Assembly: GCA_009760855.2 (NCBI GenBank)
Contig: WPIO01000006.1
Location: 5,872,501-5,936,500 of the forward strand
Origin: Cristatella mucedo
Taxonomy: Eukaryota; Bryozoa; Phylactolaemata; Cristatellidae
Direction: 5' to 3'
DNA length: 64,000 nucleotides
The notes below the pieces were generated by a model. It saw only the letters and a list, made by a program, of their open reading frames with translations. It did no database searches and was not told where the DNA came from. This document shows positions 36,691 through 48,109 of the stretch, in pieces; within the stretch, counting starts at the first letter, position 1, and every line of letters begins with the position of its first letter. The position numbers and the translations under genes were made by a program.

Positions 36691-36693
36691 AAT
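36349..36693 (-). CDS. Candidate coding exon with 39-bp in-frame repeats, unidentified
   Basis: Acceptor gcctacgtcag precedes 36693 and a consensus donor gtaagc follows 36349. 345 bp, phase 1 at both ends, no stop, GC-rich codons like the SPSB gene. The peptide begins FYLYSDTSAVDG, continues with RRARCDD and an acidic TYDEDADGEVDRV, and has three copies of a 13-residue EARGAPREVALRE repeat. Cytoplasmic and charged, with no known domain. The opposite strand is also open through the repeat, so the strand call rests on the splice sites. Confidence 0.45.
36357..36473. repeat. 39-bp tandem repeat x 3
   Basis: Units at 36357, 36396 and 36435, nearly identical, starting tctcgcagcgccacctcg. The length is a multiple of three, so both strands stay open. 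Confidence 0.97.
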
Positions 36694-36799
36694 CTGACGT
36701 AGGCAGCAGCAGTTCGAAGGATAGATGGAATGCGATTAGATCGCATTCACAATCAAGAGCACCGCGGGGATAGGAACGATCGCGACAATAGGTCATTTC

Positions 36800-38500
36800 T
36801 GTCGCATCCTAAGAGAGTTTAGCTTCTACTGAAGACCTTAGAAAAAACCTGCCTGAGAATCAGCCCCCACGAGCCTTTGAAACATATGGTATCAAGCACG
36901 CACGAGCAACCGTGGTTGGTGGTTGGACCACCGTGCTAAACCAACATAAAAACACACATGGCCACAGGTTAGGAAGACCTCTGGCAATTAACAAACACTA
37001 AACCATGTACGGTACGCACGCAAAGCAAAAGAGAACCAACAAAAGATGCGTGTTCGCTTGGGTGAAGAAAAGCTGGCCAGAAAAAAATTCGTCATGGGCT
37101 GAGACTTGGGGGTATGCAAAGTCGTTGTGAATATAAACGGTATCTGGATGCGAGTTCCGAACCTTTGGTTCATGCAAGCTCAAGGCTAGATCGTCGAAAC
37201 ATTCAAATTCAGTACGAATTTAGCCGGCAATATGATCAGATTAAGCGGCGTCAATGAGCGCCGACGGGAACGTTGTTTATGCACCGGAGGGTAAGCCTTC
37301 AATAACTAAAGGCAAAATCACATCGGACCAACAATGCAGGAAATGGTAAAGAGCGTCTCTAGCAGGCCCTCAAGAAAGACAGGCCCAGTACTAAGGTCCT
37401 CACACTTATAAATAAAAATAGCTTAAAACAAATATGAAATTTAGTCCGAAGACAGAGTTACCGAATCCAATCCTTTGGTATATCGTGAAAATGGACCGGA
37501 AGTATCGCCTAAGATTAATGCCTTATAGGCCCTGACCGATGGCGATCCGGCTCCAGTAAAGGAGTCTGCCCGATGACGGAAGCCTGAGTATGTTGGCGAA
37601 CGTTATATGCCGCATGGTACGTTCAGGTACGAGAGGACGTCAACTGCGGCTGTCATAATGTCCGGGTGCAACGCTTCCCGCCTATTGGTTCGATCGGCGC
37701 TGATCAAACCACACTCAGCACACGCGTCGGCGAGGCACGCCCACTCGTTCTACGTACCGCTTGTAGAGCGCTGTTGGCGTCTGAGGCGGTTCGGCGTCGG
37801 CAATAGCGTCGGACTCCCACATTAGGTCCGTCGAGAACATTCGATCTGCACTCGGCCTGCTAGCGCATTTGTCTGTTCCGCTGTTTTGGGCGAGCTCGTT
37901 TCGAGTTTCAGGCCGATTTGGCTGCAAAGCAGATCAAAAGCTTAAACAAAAGCAGCGACACCGACGAGATACGCACTTCGTAGCAAAGCGATGTTTGTAC
38001 GCGAGGAGCCTGGTGTGAAGATGAACGAGTCCCTAATTTTTTTATCTGATTGACAGGACGATCGTACAAAAGCACCGCACTTCGAATGGCATCGACCGGC
38101 GTCCAAAAGTGGCGATGTTGGTGCGGCTCTGCTTAACATCCCGTTCAATTAAAAGTGAGGCTAATGCAGCCGAAGCTAATGGCCCACCATCAATGCAGTT
38201 CGCGGTTCGGACGTGAGTTTTCCGAACGTGAAAAGTCATTCGCACTCATCCGCTTCTCACCGCTAGGCAAGGGTAGCGCGGGTTCGCTGCGAACAAGCTT
38301 CGACAACGAGACCTTCGCCCCAATCAACGACGCCTGGCTTGTGGCGTGCGGCATCGTCCTAGCACAGTGGAGCCTCATAAAAGGGCTCAGCGACCTTAGC
38401 AAGTTTTGGTCGGTTGACCCTTGAGCGTCGGTTGACCGTCAGTGAAGGCCGTCAATGAAGTGACCTGGGAAAGTGCCAAGAGCTGGCACATTACAGTCCA
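36800..38500. other. Unassigned sequence
   Basis: Several 60-90 codon frames on both strands around 37600-38424, some with gene-like codons, but without splice sites or domains that I could support. Confidence 0.3.
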
Positions 38501-38530
38501 GCACTCTGGAATTCACCTGCCGATAGTGCT

Positions 38531-38612
38531 TTCCTCTGCTGCTCTACCTTGACCTTGACCTCTGGGCTTTTCTCTGCTGCTCTACCAGTACCTTGACCTC
38601 TGGGCGTCCGCC
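38531..38612. repeat. Local duplication with ttgacctctgggc motif
   Basis: tctgctgctctacc followed by cttgacctctgggc occurs twice, about 44 bases apart. Confidence 0.6.
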
Positions 38613-38724
38613 AATTCTCCGAGCGTTCGCCAATGCTCCTAGCACCCGCAGCTGTTATGAGCGTCAGCCGATCCGCCTTCGCTCAAACAAGAACGGGAAT
38701 AACAGTAATGATAACAGCACGTGC

Positions 38725-38874
38725 CTCGCGGGCTTGGCCCAGTGGGTACTCGCCGTTAACGATCGAGGTCAAGGTGAATTCGTTTGACGATCGAGGTCGT
38801 GGGCTCGAGCCCCGTGGCGTATGTGAAGCGCCTGAATATAGATTAAGTTTTTTCAGGGCGCTATGGAAATGAAT
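38725..38874 (+). mobile_element. SINE-1 copy with internal duplication
   Basis: Head gcgggcttggcccagtggg. The segment acgatcgaggtc is repeated before box B (ggtcgtgggctcgagcccc). Hairpin and gaatag tail follow. Confidence 0.82.
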
Positions 38875-38997
38875 AGAGAATGAAAGCACTTCATAGACAC
38901 TGCACAGAGGCTGGAAGCGAAGTTTAACTGCTGACTGATGAGAACACCGAAGACAATGCACGTGGGCGGAGACTTTAAAAAAATACTAGCTGATTTA

Positions 38998-39150
38998 ACA
39001 GCCTCTATTTGTATAGCGACAGAAGAGCCTTGATGGCTATCACCACCGCTTGCAGTGGCGATAAAGGATCGCCCACCGAAAGATTCGAACCCACGACCTC
39101 GGGGCCGAGGTCATGAAAAGCAACCGCCTTACCAGGAAAGTGGGTCGCGC
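38998..39150 (-). mobile_element. SINE-2 copy, near full length
   Basis: Minus strand: head with box A-like ctggtaaggcgg, box B ggtcgtgggttcgaatc, then gggcgatcctttatcgccac, tgcaagcggtggtgatagcc and a tail ending taaatcagctagtatttttt. Confidence 0.82.
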
Positions 39151-39384
39151 TTCATCTTCCTCTAAAAACTCTCAAGTCATGATGAAATGTCATGATATCT
39201 GTACATGAATCGGTCCAGGCTTTGGGTGCATCGAAGGCTTCGAAGGCTCCAAGGGTCTCCAAGCGATTTGAGTTTGCAGAGCTGTAAGCATGCTAAGCGA
39301 CGACAGTCAGACAAGCGGGCGCTGCGAGACCCTGAGCAACAACTAGTTCCGATAAGAAAGTCTGAACAAACGACCGAAGGGGCT

Positions 39385-39985
39385 TAGAAATGAGCGCCAG
39401 GACAGACAGTGAAGGTGAGGCATTGATCGGTAGGAAGCCAGTGCAGGTTGTGCAGGAAGTGACGGCGAGTGGTGTCGTGTGGCAAAAGCGATATTCACCA
39501 CCGACAAGCTGCTGAGCTACCACTTCGTACACCACATGTAAGCCTCGCACGTCTGCAGAGTGTTTCGAAGAAGGTTTGTATCAAGTCCAGTCAAGTCCTT
39601 GGTTGTTGTGACGTTCTTCGGGAGTGAGTTCCAGGCTTTAGGAGCGTACTGACTGGAGCCAGGGTCTCTTAAGATATTTGTGGTTGATCAGATGCACAGT
39701 TATGCGACCGTGGTCAAATAAAGGTGTGCGAGTGGTGCGAGAGGAAGTCTCAGGAATGCAATGGTTATGTAAGCAAGCCGTAAGAAGAGAATGAAGGCAC
39801 AAAAAAGTGGTGAGTGAAAAACGTTGACCTATATACGATGCTTGATGGTGAGCCAGTGAAGTTCGGTGAGAAGTAGACTGACGTGGTGGCTTCGACGTCC
39901 GTGACAGACAAGCCTAGCTGCAGAGTTCTTCCCAACGACAAGCGTCTTCCTGCACAGGCAGGGAGTCTAGCAAGTAGTTGATTTA
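39385..39985 (-). mobile_element. LINE-A-related RT fragments, two pieces
   Basis: The minus strand at 39560-39985 carries worn blocks matching CNSLL/QNSAARLVCH and APKAWN (ccaggctttaggagcgtac; gacagacaagcctagctgca). A second piece at 39385-39550 repeats the QLVQ...CHTTPL...LHWLP region, so two overlapping insertions or a duplication. Confidence 0.7.
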
Positions 39986-40126
39986 CAGGATTCTAGACGG
40001 AAGCTCACGCATTTTTGAAGTAACTTGAGCGTGGTATCGTTATCTCAGCACGCCCGATTTAATGCAATGTTACCTAGGCGAAAGCAGGCATACTCGACTT
40101 CGGATCTGAAGCGGTCAGCTTGCTAA

Positions 40127-40183
40127 AAGTAAGTTTTGAACAGGATGCACAAAAAAGTAAGTTTGGAACAGGATGCACAGACT
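40127..40183. repeat. Short tandem duplication
   Basis: aagtaagttttgaacaggatgcac repeats once with one change, about 27-bp unit. Confidence 0.75.
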
Positions 40184-40289
40184 CCATGCAGAGGCTATAT
40201 GTTATATGTTATAGGGCGGTCAAGAAATTTCAAGAGTAAGGCTTTCTAGTTTCCGAGTGACAGTTGGTTTTCCAATAGCTATTAGTTGG

Positions 40290-40487
40290 TCCTATCATCA
40301 TTCTCAACTGCTCTCCTGACTCTGCTATGCTTCCCACTTTCCCTTTGTTGCGCGAGACGAAGTCTATTGGCTACCGAATGCATACCGAAAGCCGCTTAGG
40401 CTGTGAGTGCGCTATACAAAACCCTCCTGTGTAACACCCACGTGGTCTTTGTGACTTTGTGGAGTTACAGTGACGGAGATACATTAC
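40290..40487 (+). mobile_element. LINE-B 3' end, short copy
   Basis: Only the untranslated end: tcaactgctctcctgactct through gagatacattac. Confidence 0.7.
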
Positions 40488-41413
40488 GACACATTTGAAA
40501 TCCGTGTGATTGCCGGTAGGATCGCTAGGTGTGGTGCTGACCAGCTTGCGTTAGGACAAACGATCGATGATCGACGACGACAGAATGTTGAGAGCTATAA
40601 GTGGCCGTAGCTAGGATGGTTCGTTATAAACTGCAACAGTCTTGGTTTCGCAACCGATAGACAAGCAGTCTTTGAATTTTTTCAATGGTTTGACCTTCAA
40701 CGCCGCGCCCACCCGGGTACCCGAACCACACAGGTCTGATCAACAATGAGCCACATGCTAGTCGTACATTGCTAGCCAAGTAAGACATTGCCATGGTGGC
40801 CGCTAGTAGGAATAAAACCAAAGCTTATACCAAATTTTAATATCAGCAACTAAAATAGAGCCACTATAGCAGGCCAAGAAATTAGGCTTGGCATATGTTT
40901 CGCATAAGCTTCCTGGCAGAAATTTCACTGCACATTCGCGTCTAAACTAAGCTTCCCTTACGAAAGCCCATACATTGCCTATAATTTTTCTTTTACAAAA
41001 GCAGAGTCCAGTAAAGTCGATATCTTAATCGATAATCTAAAATTTTCTGGCTTAGGTGACGTCACTCAAGTCCTTTAGAAAAAGCCACACCCTTCGTACA
41101 CATTCAATACATGGCCTGTCCCTATAAACACGCTGGTGCTCATTTTCTTTCTCATTTGCATGTGAATGCGTTCGTGCGAGCGTGTGCATGGTTTGTGCCC
41201 TACTTACGAATAGTCTGTGAATGCTAGGTGAGACTGTCGTATGGGGCACTGAAATTAAAAATGCTGGCCCGTTTTGTCTCAGGCAGTTAGACGTTGTATT
41301 GAAAGTGTGTTGCTCATGACGAACGAGCTGCAATTTGCTAAGGGTATGCTCATTATCGTTAAAGTACCACTTGCAGGTTTTTAATCCTAAGTTTTTTGTT
41401 GCTGAACATTTTT

Positions 41414-41488
41414 TTACAATTCGTTTGTCTCGAAGGCTTGCTGGAGGATTCCCACTAGCGTGTCGCCGACGTGTCCGCCGAGCAGGAT
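41414..41488 (-). CDS. Candidate last exon (alternative b) of the coiled-coil gene
   Basis: A good acceptor (catgcttacag) precedes 41488. In phase 0, as required by the exon at 44068, it encodes 24 residues, LLGGHVGDTLVGILQQ within, then a TAA. GC-rich third positions and an amphipathic helix pattern fit the rest of the gene. No AATAAA was found close downstream. Competes with the exon at 43426; both could be used. Confidence 0.35.
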   Translation of the reverse strand: MLLGGHVGDTLVGILQQAFETNEL

Positions 41489-42274
41489 CTGTAAGCATGC
41501 CACTGATTTGCTTTGCATTCTTGGTAGCACTCACATGTTATTAAACCTCGATTATTGATTCTCTTGCAGCTAGTTAAAAAGGGCTTGGCAAATATTTCTA
41601 TCTTTTAGGACGCTACACAAAGGACTTATTATTATTATTATTATCCCTCAGTCACCTGAGCCGTGTGCATGCGATGAATGTGTGAGATTGTGTGCACATT
41701 CGCGTGAGGTGACCGGATAACAAAGCGGCTTCAGTTCAAAGGACTCGGAAAACAGGTAAATATAACGGACTTTAACGTACGGATAGTGTTGAGAGAGGTA
41801 GAATGTCATGCCTCTGCAGCCCAGTGCTAGATTGTGGCTATGCTAAGAAAAATACCGTGCACATCTGAATTCTGCAAGGAGTGAATAACCCCACTCGCGT
41901 TCACCTTAAGCTTGCCTAGTTAGGAACAAAATACCGGCTGGTATATCGCCGCTCATTAGTGCTACTAATCAGCACGGCACAAGGTATGCAAAAGTCACTG
42001 AAAGCATCCGAAGCAAGCCGACCCGGTTGCTCACCCGATCGCACAGCTCTTTGTTTCTGCACTACTCATGTCTCTTCTTGCCCCACCACTGGCACTCATC
42101 CCAGGAACTATAGGTATTATACGTTCAACATCTTAGCTGTTTCTATGAATAAATCATACAATTTGAAACTATTCCGTCTATACACAGGTATAGATTTGTG
42201 TACGCTCGTCTATGTACATAGTATCAGGGCAGAATCGTAAACAACCTCGATGGCGGTTGCTCGTAGCGACATCT

Positions 42275-42405
42275 GACCCGAGGTCGTGGGTTCGAGTCCT
42301 TCGGTGGACGATCCTTTATTGCCGCTGCAAGCGCTAGGTTAACAGCTTTTAAGGCTCTTTTGCTGCTACACACAAAGGTTGTAAAATCAGCTAATAATAT
42401 TTTTA
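42275..42405 (+). mobile_element. SINE-2 copy
   Basis: Box B ggtcgtgggttcgagtcc, acgatcctttattgccgctg, tail taaaatcagctaataatatt. The head is missing. Confidence 0.75.
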
Positions 42406-42409
42406 TTAT

Positions 42410-43400
42410 TACTATAAACTAATTTCAACCTCGGGTAGTTTTTGAATCATATATTTTTTGATTTAGTTTCAGCACTAGGCACTGAACCCCACTGAACTGA
42501 ACCCACTGAATCCACTGAACCCAGCAAAGTGAGAAAAGAAAAAAGCTGTGTAGCTGTGGGACCATTTTTAGCTGTGCGAGCTTTCCAAATCGTGCAGCCC
42601 TTCTCAGCTTTGAAATACGAGCACAATCGTAGCTTTAAAATTAGCAGATAGTAGAAAACGTCTTGTCTTATGTTACAAAAATATAGCTGAGACTTGTGTT
42701 CTAACTCTAGACCAGAGTTTACCTGTTATCCAAGGTGCCGATTTTTACTAGAACGCTACAAAGTCGGCATCAAACTTCAGAACTTTTATTATTATGTTTC
42801 GCTAGTTTAAGAGGGGTTAACACAATGCAAAAGAGAAAACTACAATGAGTCCATTCAAAAGAGCTTTAGATCGGGGAGGGGAGGATCTCAATAGCCTGAC
42901 TCCGATTGGTAGGGAAACGTAGAGTGCTTAGGTATCACTTTTTTAAACTGCATCCCAAGTTAGAGCGAAAAGGGTTTCCACACCGCCAGATCCTTAACGT
43001 GTGCTGCCCTTAAACCCAAGCGAATTCGCAGCTTCCACAGCAGGTGAGTGGCAGAAGCCGGAAACCGGAGATTGGGCGAACGTCACGTGGTACGCGCGCT
43101 AGTCTTCGCACACTCGCAGGAGCCGAGCAGGTCTATTTTGTAATCTCCAAGCGCTGATCGTAAGAATCAGGTAGCCAGAGGTCGCGTTCATATTTAATTT
43201 TTTTATGCTACCGTAAGGCCAATACGAATTTTCTATGCATATTTCTGAAAAACGGGGGATTCTGGTGACTAATAAATAGTCCTACGGTCAAGTTCGTAGT
43301 ACATATAGTATGTATGACTATGAAAGGAAGTACAAGTATACACAGTGTATGTTTATAAGTACGGTCGTCGCCATCTTATTTATGAATGGTATTTACTCAG
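42410..43400. other. Unassigned AT-rich sequence
   Basis: Contains a small repeat of 'ccactgaacc' around 42480-42520. No gene seen. If exon b at 41414 is used, this is intron. Confidence 0.35.
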
Positions 43401-43425
43401 AACAACAGCGGAGCATATTTTTGTG

Positions 43426-43530
43426 TCACTTCGCGAGTCTTCCAATGTGAGCTGCTGCTGATTGGAGGACTTCCAGGATGGTAAAGCTTTCGGCAGCGGT
43501 AGCTGGATGGTCTGGCTTCTCCGATAAATT
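43426..43530 (-). CDS. Candidate last exon (alternative a) of the coiled-coil gene
   Basis: An acceptor-like aagatttcag precedes 43530. In phase 0 it gives 34 residues (ESFTILEVLQSAAAHIGRL within) and a TGA at 43426-43428. An earlier acceptor (tttgag) at 43549 would add six residues in the same frame. The pyrimidine tract is weak. AATAAG-type sequence follows the stop. Nearer to the preceding exon than alternative b. Confidence 0.35.
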   Translation of the reverse strand, partial: NLSEKPDHPATAAESFTILEVLQSAAAHIGRLAK

Positions 43531-44067
43531 CTGAAATCTTGTGGTCTCCTCAAATAATATCCTGATGATGTTCCTAGTAAGGTGTAATATTCTACTAATA
43601 TAATGTAGTAGTGATTTATTTTCCGTGCATTCATAGATTCTGCACTACCGCTAGTGACCTGGCAGCTCGTTTCGATCTATGAGCTTCATCTGTGCTATTT
43701 CGTTTGGTTCAAGCTACCATATTTGCGTAATAATTTAAATCTAGATGCTAAATACGCCATCTCAGACCAGCAATCTTACGCGAGCTCTATACGAACAGGG
43801 CAGTTTTTCTTTTCGCACTCCTGTCCAAGTTCGACTGAGTGAGAACGTTTCTGCTAATAAGCTCGCTAGTATGGTCTCTAAGGCGGATAACTTGGCATAT
43901 CTACGCACATCAGAGCCTGAGCTCTGAGACGGATGGCTTTGGCTTCGGCGGCCACATAGTGGCTGCTTCTCGGGCGATTCGCGCTGGCTGCAGAGCGAAT
44001 CTTTGCTGGACCTAAGTCCAGTTCACTTCGTGCCGTCCAGGGTGTTCGCTTAAGACATTGTATTTAC

Positions 44068-44237
44068 CTCATCTCGGTCAGCCGAGACCGAGAGACTCAG
44101 GTCAGTCAGGCCGCCGGCAGTGGGTCTAGGACAGCTTTGTTCCTTGAGTATTCTGTTTTCCTTCTGCAGCCGCAAGACCTCCTCGTAGGTTGCCACGTTG
44201 GCTTCATGTAGATCTTGAATTTGGCTCTCCAGATCGT
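44068..44237 (-). CDS. Coiled-coil gene, exon 5
   Basis: Acceptor tgcatctttacag, donor GAG-gtaaat. 170 bp, phase 1 to phase 0. Begins by completing an Asp codon with the G left by exon 4 and continues DLESQIQDLHEANVATYEEV. With the end of exon 4 this makes a coiled coil of about 40 residues with heptad Leu/Ile positions (L..QI..LHEA......VLRLQKEN..LKEQ). After it comes a Ser/Pro-rich end with LTDLSLSVSADRDE. Coiled coils usually mediate dimerisation; no partner can be named. Confidence 0.75.
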
Positions 44238-44239
44238 CT

Positions 44240-45629
44240 GTAAAGATGCAGAGCGAGAGCTCAGCCAAGGTCGTCATCTGGCCATCAGCATCTGAATACT
44301 CGCTGGCCGAGTTCGACCAATATTTATGGAACTTTATAAACACGCACGCGATGCAAAACTAATTATCCTTAAGCATTTGTATATAGAGTCCCGTGCGAGA
44401 ACTAAATCTCGTTATATGTAATTCATGCGGGCAGAAAAGGAAAAGTATCAATAGAGAACATATTTGATAGAGATTTATATCGATACACATATCACACAAG
44501 CCTAAATTGGACAAGGCTTAATCTGGCAGTGTATTTGTAAGTCTAAGGCAACGTTGTTAGGCACGCCACGTTGGAAAAATCGCTCTCCCAGCGACACTCA
44601 TTGCGTGCATTTTTCCTTGCTACATTGCTGCAATCGCAATGGCTCGAGCGAAACTGCGTCTATTCACTTAAACGTGCCGCTTGATTGATGATGCCAATCG
44701 GATAATTCCTAGTGTCCATCTCAGATCTCTGTCTGATCACCCTCTGTCCTAGACTTTCGTCGCTGTCTCATTCACTCACTCTAGCTTATAGATGCATACA
44801 TCCAGCCTAAATGAACCGCATAGCCGACAAGGATTGGCGGCTCTGCATCGGAAAAATCTTAATACAGCCTACAATCCACAAACAAGCCCATCTCGCCCGC
44901 ATCCTCATTTCTTTCCATTATTCAACATTGGCCGGCAGCTCTTATAGGCTCTTGTCCAATCGGCCCGCTAGCAGCGGCCGTATGCTTCGACTCACTTCAG
45001 ATTTAACTCACCGCTACGTTTTTATAGCTTTCCGGCTGCTACTTGTTCAGTCTGTCCGGCGAGGTAAGAGCAAGCACAGGCAAACTGGTAAAATGCCGTG
45101 AACGCTCGAGGCAAGTACGGTCTCGCTAGCCGGAGGTACGGTCTCGCTAGCCGAATCTTGGCTTTGCTGCACTCGAAGGAGCGCTCGATGCGTACACAGC
45201 ACTTACATGCGTCGCTTAAATCCTACAGGCTGCCAGACTACATTGGTGGTGATGAACCTAGAGGGTGGCAAGAAAATGCTCGTAGTGTACCTAATGCAGC
45301 CTACGATCAGCAAATTAAATAACGATATTTTTCGCTTAGACTACTCATTGAAAACTATATGCTTACAAAATAGGATAATTAATCAAATAATCATAGTTGC
45401 CTGCAGCTTCCCATTACTATATTATATGCGGTATATAAGGTTTAGGAAACTGTCTTTTACTTTCTGTCGCTGTCAAAACCTCAAGCTGTTGCTTATTTCA
45501 GCACTTTAATACTCAGAGGTATTCTCCACATGTATTCTGATTTGGCCGGCCAGTTGTCCAGACTTTCTTAGGTTATTATTGACAGTGATGGTTTGGCAGC
45601 AGAAGTAGCTTCGGCAGGAAGTCACTAAC
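44240..45629 (-). other. Intron 4 of the coiled-coil gene
   Basis: 1392 bp between exons at 44237 and 45630. Unique sequence mostly; a local duplication ggtctcgctagccg occurs at 45118-45150. No repeat-family copy recognised. Confidence 0.6.
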
Positions 45630-45873
45630 CTATTTTCTTCCGCAATACGCTTGGGTTGTCAGGGTGATATGCTTCGATTCCGGTTCCGCTGTCAGAGCCA
45701 TCCTTCTCATCGCCACGTCTTCCCTGCCAAGCTGCTGACTCGTCACCACTCGTCTGCTCGTCTGATCTGTCTGCTTCTGCCGGAGAATGGCCGTCAGGCT
45801 TGGTGTGGTGTCTGAGGACTTCGGTCATGTGGGGTTCTCTTTCGTTGGTGAGAGACTCGCGTTCATCTTCAAT
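45630..45873 (-). CDS. Coiled-coil gene, exon 4
   Basis: 244 bp, phase 0 to phase 1, no stop. Very hydrophilic (SPAEADRSDEQTSGDES, then RRGDEKDGSDSGTG), ending NPSVLRKKI, the start of the coiled coil. Donor gttagt at 45629. The acceptor AG at 45874-45875 is the last part of a (ATT)n LINE-A tail, so the retroposon end abuts this exon. A downstream in-frame ATG exists, but the phases fit splicing from exon 3. Confidence 0.7.
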
Positions 45874-45877
45874 CTAA

Positions 45878-45960
45878 TAATAATATTGCATTTGCACAGC
45901 ACCCTAAGATAACTCAATCTCTTGAAAGGCACTTTACATCTGTTGTAAACGAAGCATGCC
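45878..45960 (-). mobile_element. LINE-A tail at the exon 4 acceptor
   Basis: Read in gene sense it runs ttgtaaag-type UTR, hairpin (agtgcctttcaagagattga...tagggtgct) and (ATT)n, ending within two bases of the splice AG. Same strand as the gene. Confidence 0.8.
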
Positions 45961-46761
45961 AATTGCTTGGGATAACTTGGCCGGATAACGGAGTCAGCAC
46001 GCGGCGTAAGCATTTGCACGACAATTCACAAGGACAAAGCAAATGCTGTGAAGAGCATGTGAGACATTTCAGCTTCTGCATACTAATGTCAAATTGAATG
46101 GACCAACTGCTCAGTCGACATTGGCTGACAGTGCAGCGCAGATTTGCACAGGCTGCATCGCCTTTGTCGTGTTCACCGGTCGCCTTGTTCCCTGCACTGG
46201 CAAAGGGCTGCAGATTGCAGCTGACTTCCTACCACGTTAAGCCTAGGGTCCAACAGCTCGTTTGCCACCTCTTAGCAATCATATCGGAGAAGACCTGCAT
46301 CGGCTGCCAATTATGCTGGCCAGTGTCACCCTGCTGATCATGGTGACAGGAAAGGAAGTGCTTAGTAAGGACGTTGGTTCAGTCAATAAGACTAGCCGGT
46401 TTCTTTTTCATTGTCTCGGCTCACCGGCGCGAGGCATCATGTAAAGCGGAGCACGACACGTGCTTGTACCTTAAATGCAAGTATAGTAATGGATTGAATA
46501 GTGTTTAGACGGCAGCTGCAGCTCAGCCCGAATGCTATTGGTGGTCTGGAAAGATAAGCCACCGGAGTCGGCATCGGATCTAGACAACTTTGGCAACTGG
46601 ACTTTGATTTGCTGATGCAAAATCTGGCACCTCAGCCACGGTAGATGGACCAACTAATTTCCAACCGGATCAAACAGGCTCCAGGAAACTATCGCTTGTG
46701 GGCAAAACTATTCCTAGGTGTGTATTCACTCGATGGCATCAGAGGCTGCTTGTATGTGTAT

Positions 46762-46837
<76 letters not shown>

Positions 46838-46840
46838 TAG
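46762..46840. repeat. (GA)n microsatellite in intron 3
   Basis: GA run with one AAAG interruption, ending in GATA units. Confidence 0.96.
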
Positions 46841-47215
46841 ACCCCCTAGTCCTCTGAAACGCATTAAGACAAAGCTTTGTCATTCGGTGCACCAGCACAC
46901 CAACGAGATTCCATTTACTAATTGGCAGTGGTTCGATTGAAAGTAGGATTCCATACATAATTAAAGGGCTCGTGTCTGCAGGAGCATTTTGTTTTGTGGA
47001 AATAAACCTGACTACGGATTTAATAATTTTAAAACTTTAATTCTATCCAGAGGGGTTTTTTGGTAACACTTTCTGCGAGTGGTAGTTTGCTGAAACCACG
47101 ATCCCGGCCTGTGTTTAAGTGAAAAATCTTAAAACACTAAGCCTTTCAAAGGAACGGTGCCACTTCGGCTGTTTCTTCCTCTTTAAAAAAGAGAATGCAT
47201 TAGTTAATATAATAT

Positions 47216-47352
47216 AATTCATGTGTATAGCGTCCCCAAGAGAGCTTAATCTCTATTCGGGCGCCTCACATATGCCTCGGGGCTCGAGCCCACGACCTAA
47301 GCCAGACCTTGGTCGGGGCGAGCACCTTACCTCTTGGACCAAACCAGCTCGC
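47216..47352 (-). mobile_element. SINE-1 copy in intron 3
   Basis: Minus strand: gagctggtttggtccaagag head, box B ggtcgtgggctcgagcc, hairpin, atgaatt tail. Same strand as the host gene. Confidence 0.88.
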
Positions 47353-47643
47353 TTCTTGAGCACCAGCTGACGAAAATGATGCGCAGCCAATCACATGCAC
47401 TAAACAAAAGGGACTACAGTCAATCTCCCTTTCCTCCCGGGTTAGAAAGCAAATAGAAGAGCAGTCTTCACTTAGCAGGAATGACTACAGTACGGCATGC
47501 CCAGCTAGCCAACATACCCCCATAATTATGCATAAGAGGCTCACCGTTGTTGCTACAAATTCACAACACATGCTACCAAGAGTTTAAACTGAATACACTT
47601 TTTTGGCAAAGTTAGATTGAGAGTGCGCACATCCAAAACAAAC

Positions 47644-48096
47644 CTGCAGATGGCTGAATGACCCTGCCACCGCTGCTTCGTCAGCTGTAGGAGCACAAGG
47701 TGTATGCAGCAGGCACGCATCGTTTGCATCATTCACGGCTGGCATCTTCGGCCTAGGAAGTTGATCTTTGTGCAAGCTTATCTGCCCAGAGATATGAGCC
47801 GGCATATCACTGCTTGATGTTAGGCCGAAAAGCTCCACGTTGTGGAAGTTGATCTCGGCGGTTTTTGGCCTCCTCGAGGCACCATAGAAGCCCATTGGAT
47901 GTGAACGTCCTTGGATAGTTCTTGGCTCGCCTGCTGCTGCTGCTGCTGCTGCTGCACAGCTGCAGCTGCTGCTGTCAGCCGTCAATTGCTCATCGCGTTC
48001 CCTGCTGATCTGCTGGCTGCTGCAGCTCGGTGCAGACCCGCGACCAGAAGGATCGCCGCTCCTCTTTACTGAGGTGGTCGCCGGCATCTGGCCAAT
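47644..48096 (-). CDS. Coiled-coil gene, exon 3
   Basis: 453 bp, phase 0 both ends, no stop. Acceptor gaatgcag before 48096; donor CAG-gtttgt at 47643. Contains an uninterrupted poly-Ala run of eight after SSSCSC (CTG-repeat on the + strand), then a more ordered part, RRPKTAEINFHNVELFGL, and a Ser/Ala-rich end. An ATG at 48100-48102 overlaps the acceptor and could be an alternative start. No domain recognised. Confidence 0.72.
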
Positions 48097-48109
48097 CTGC
48101 ATTCAAAGA

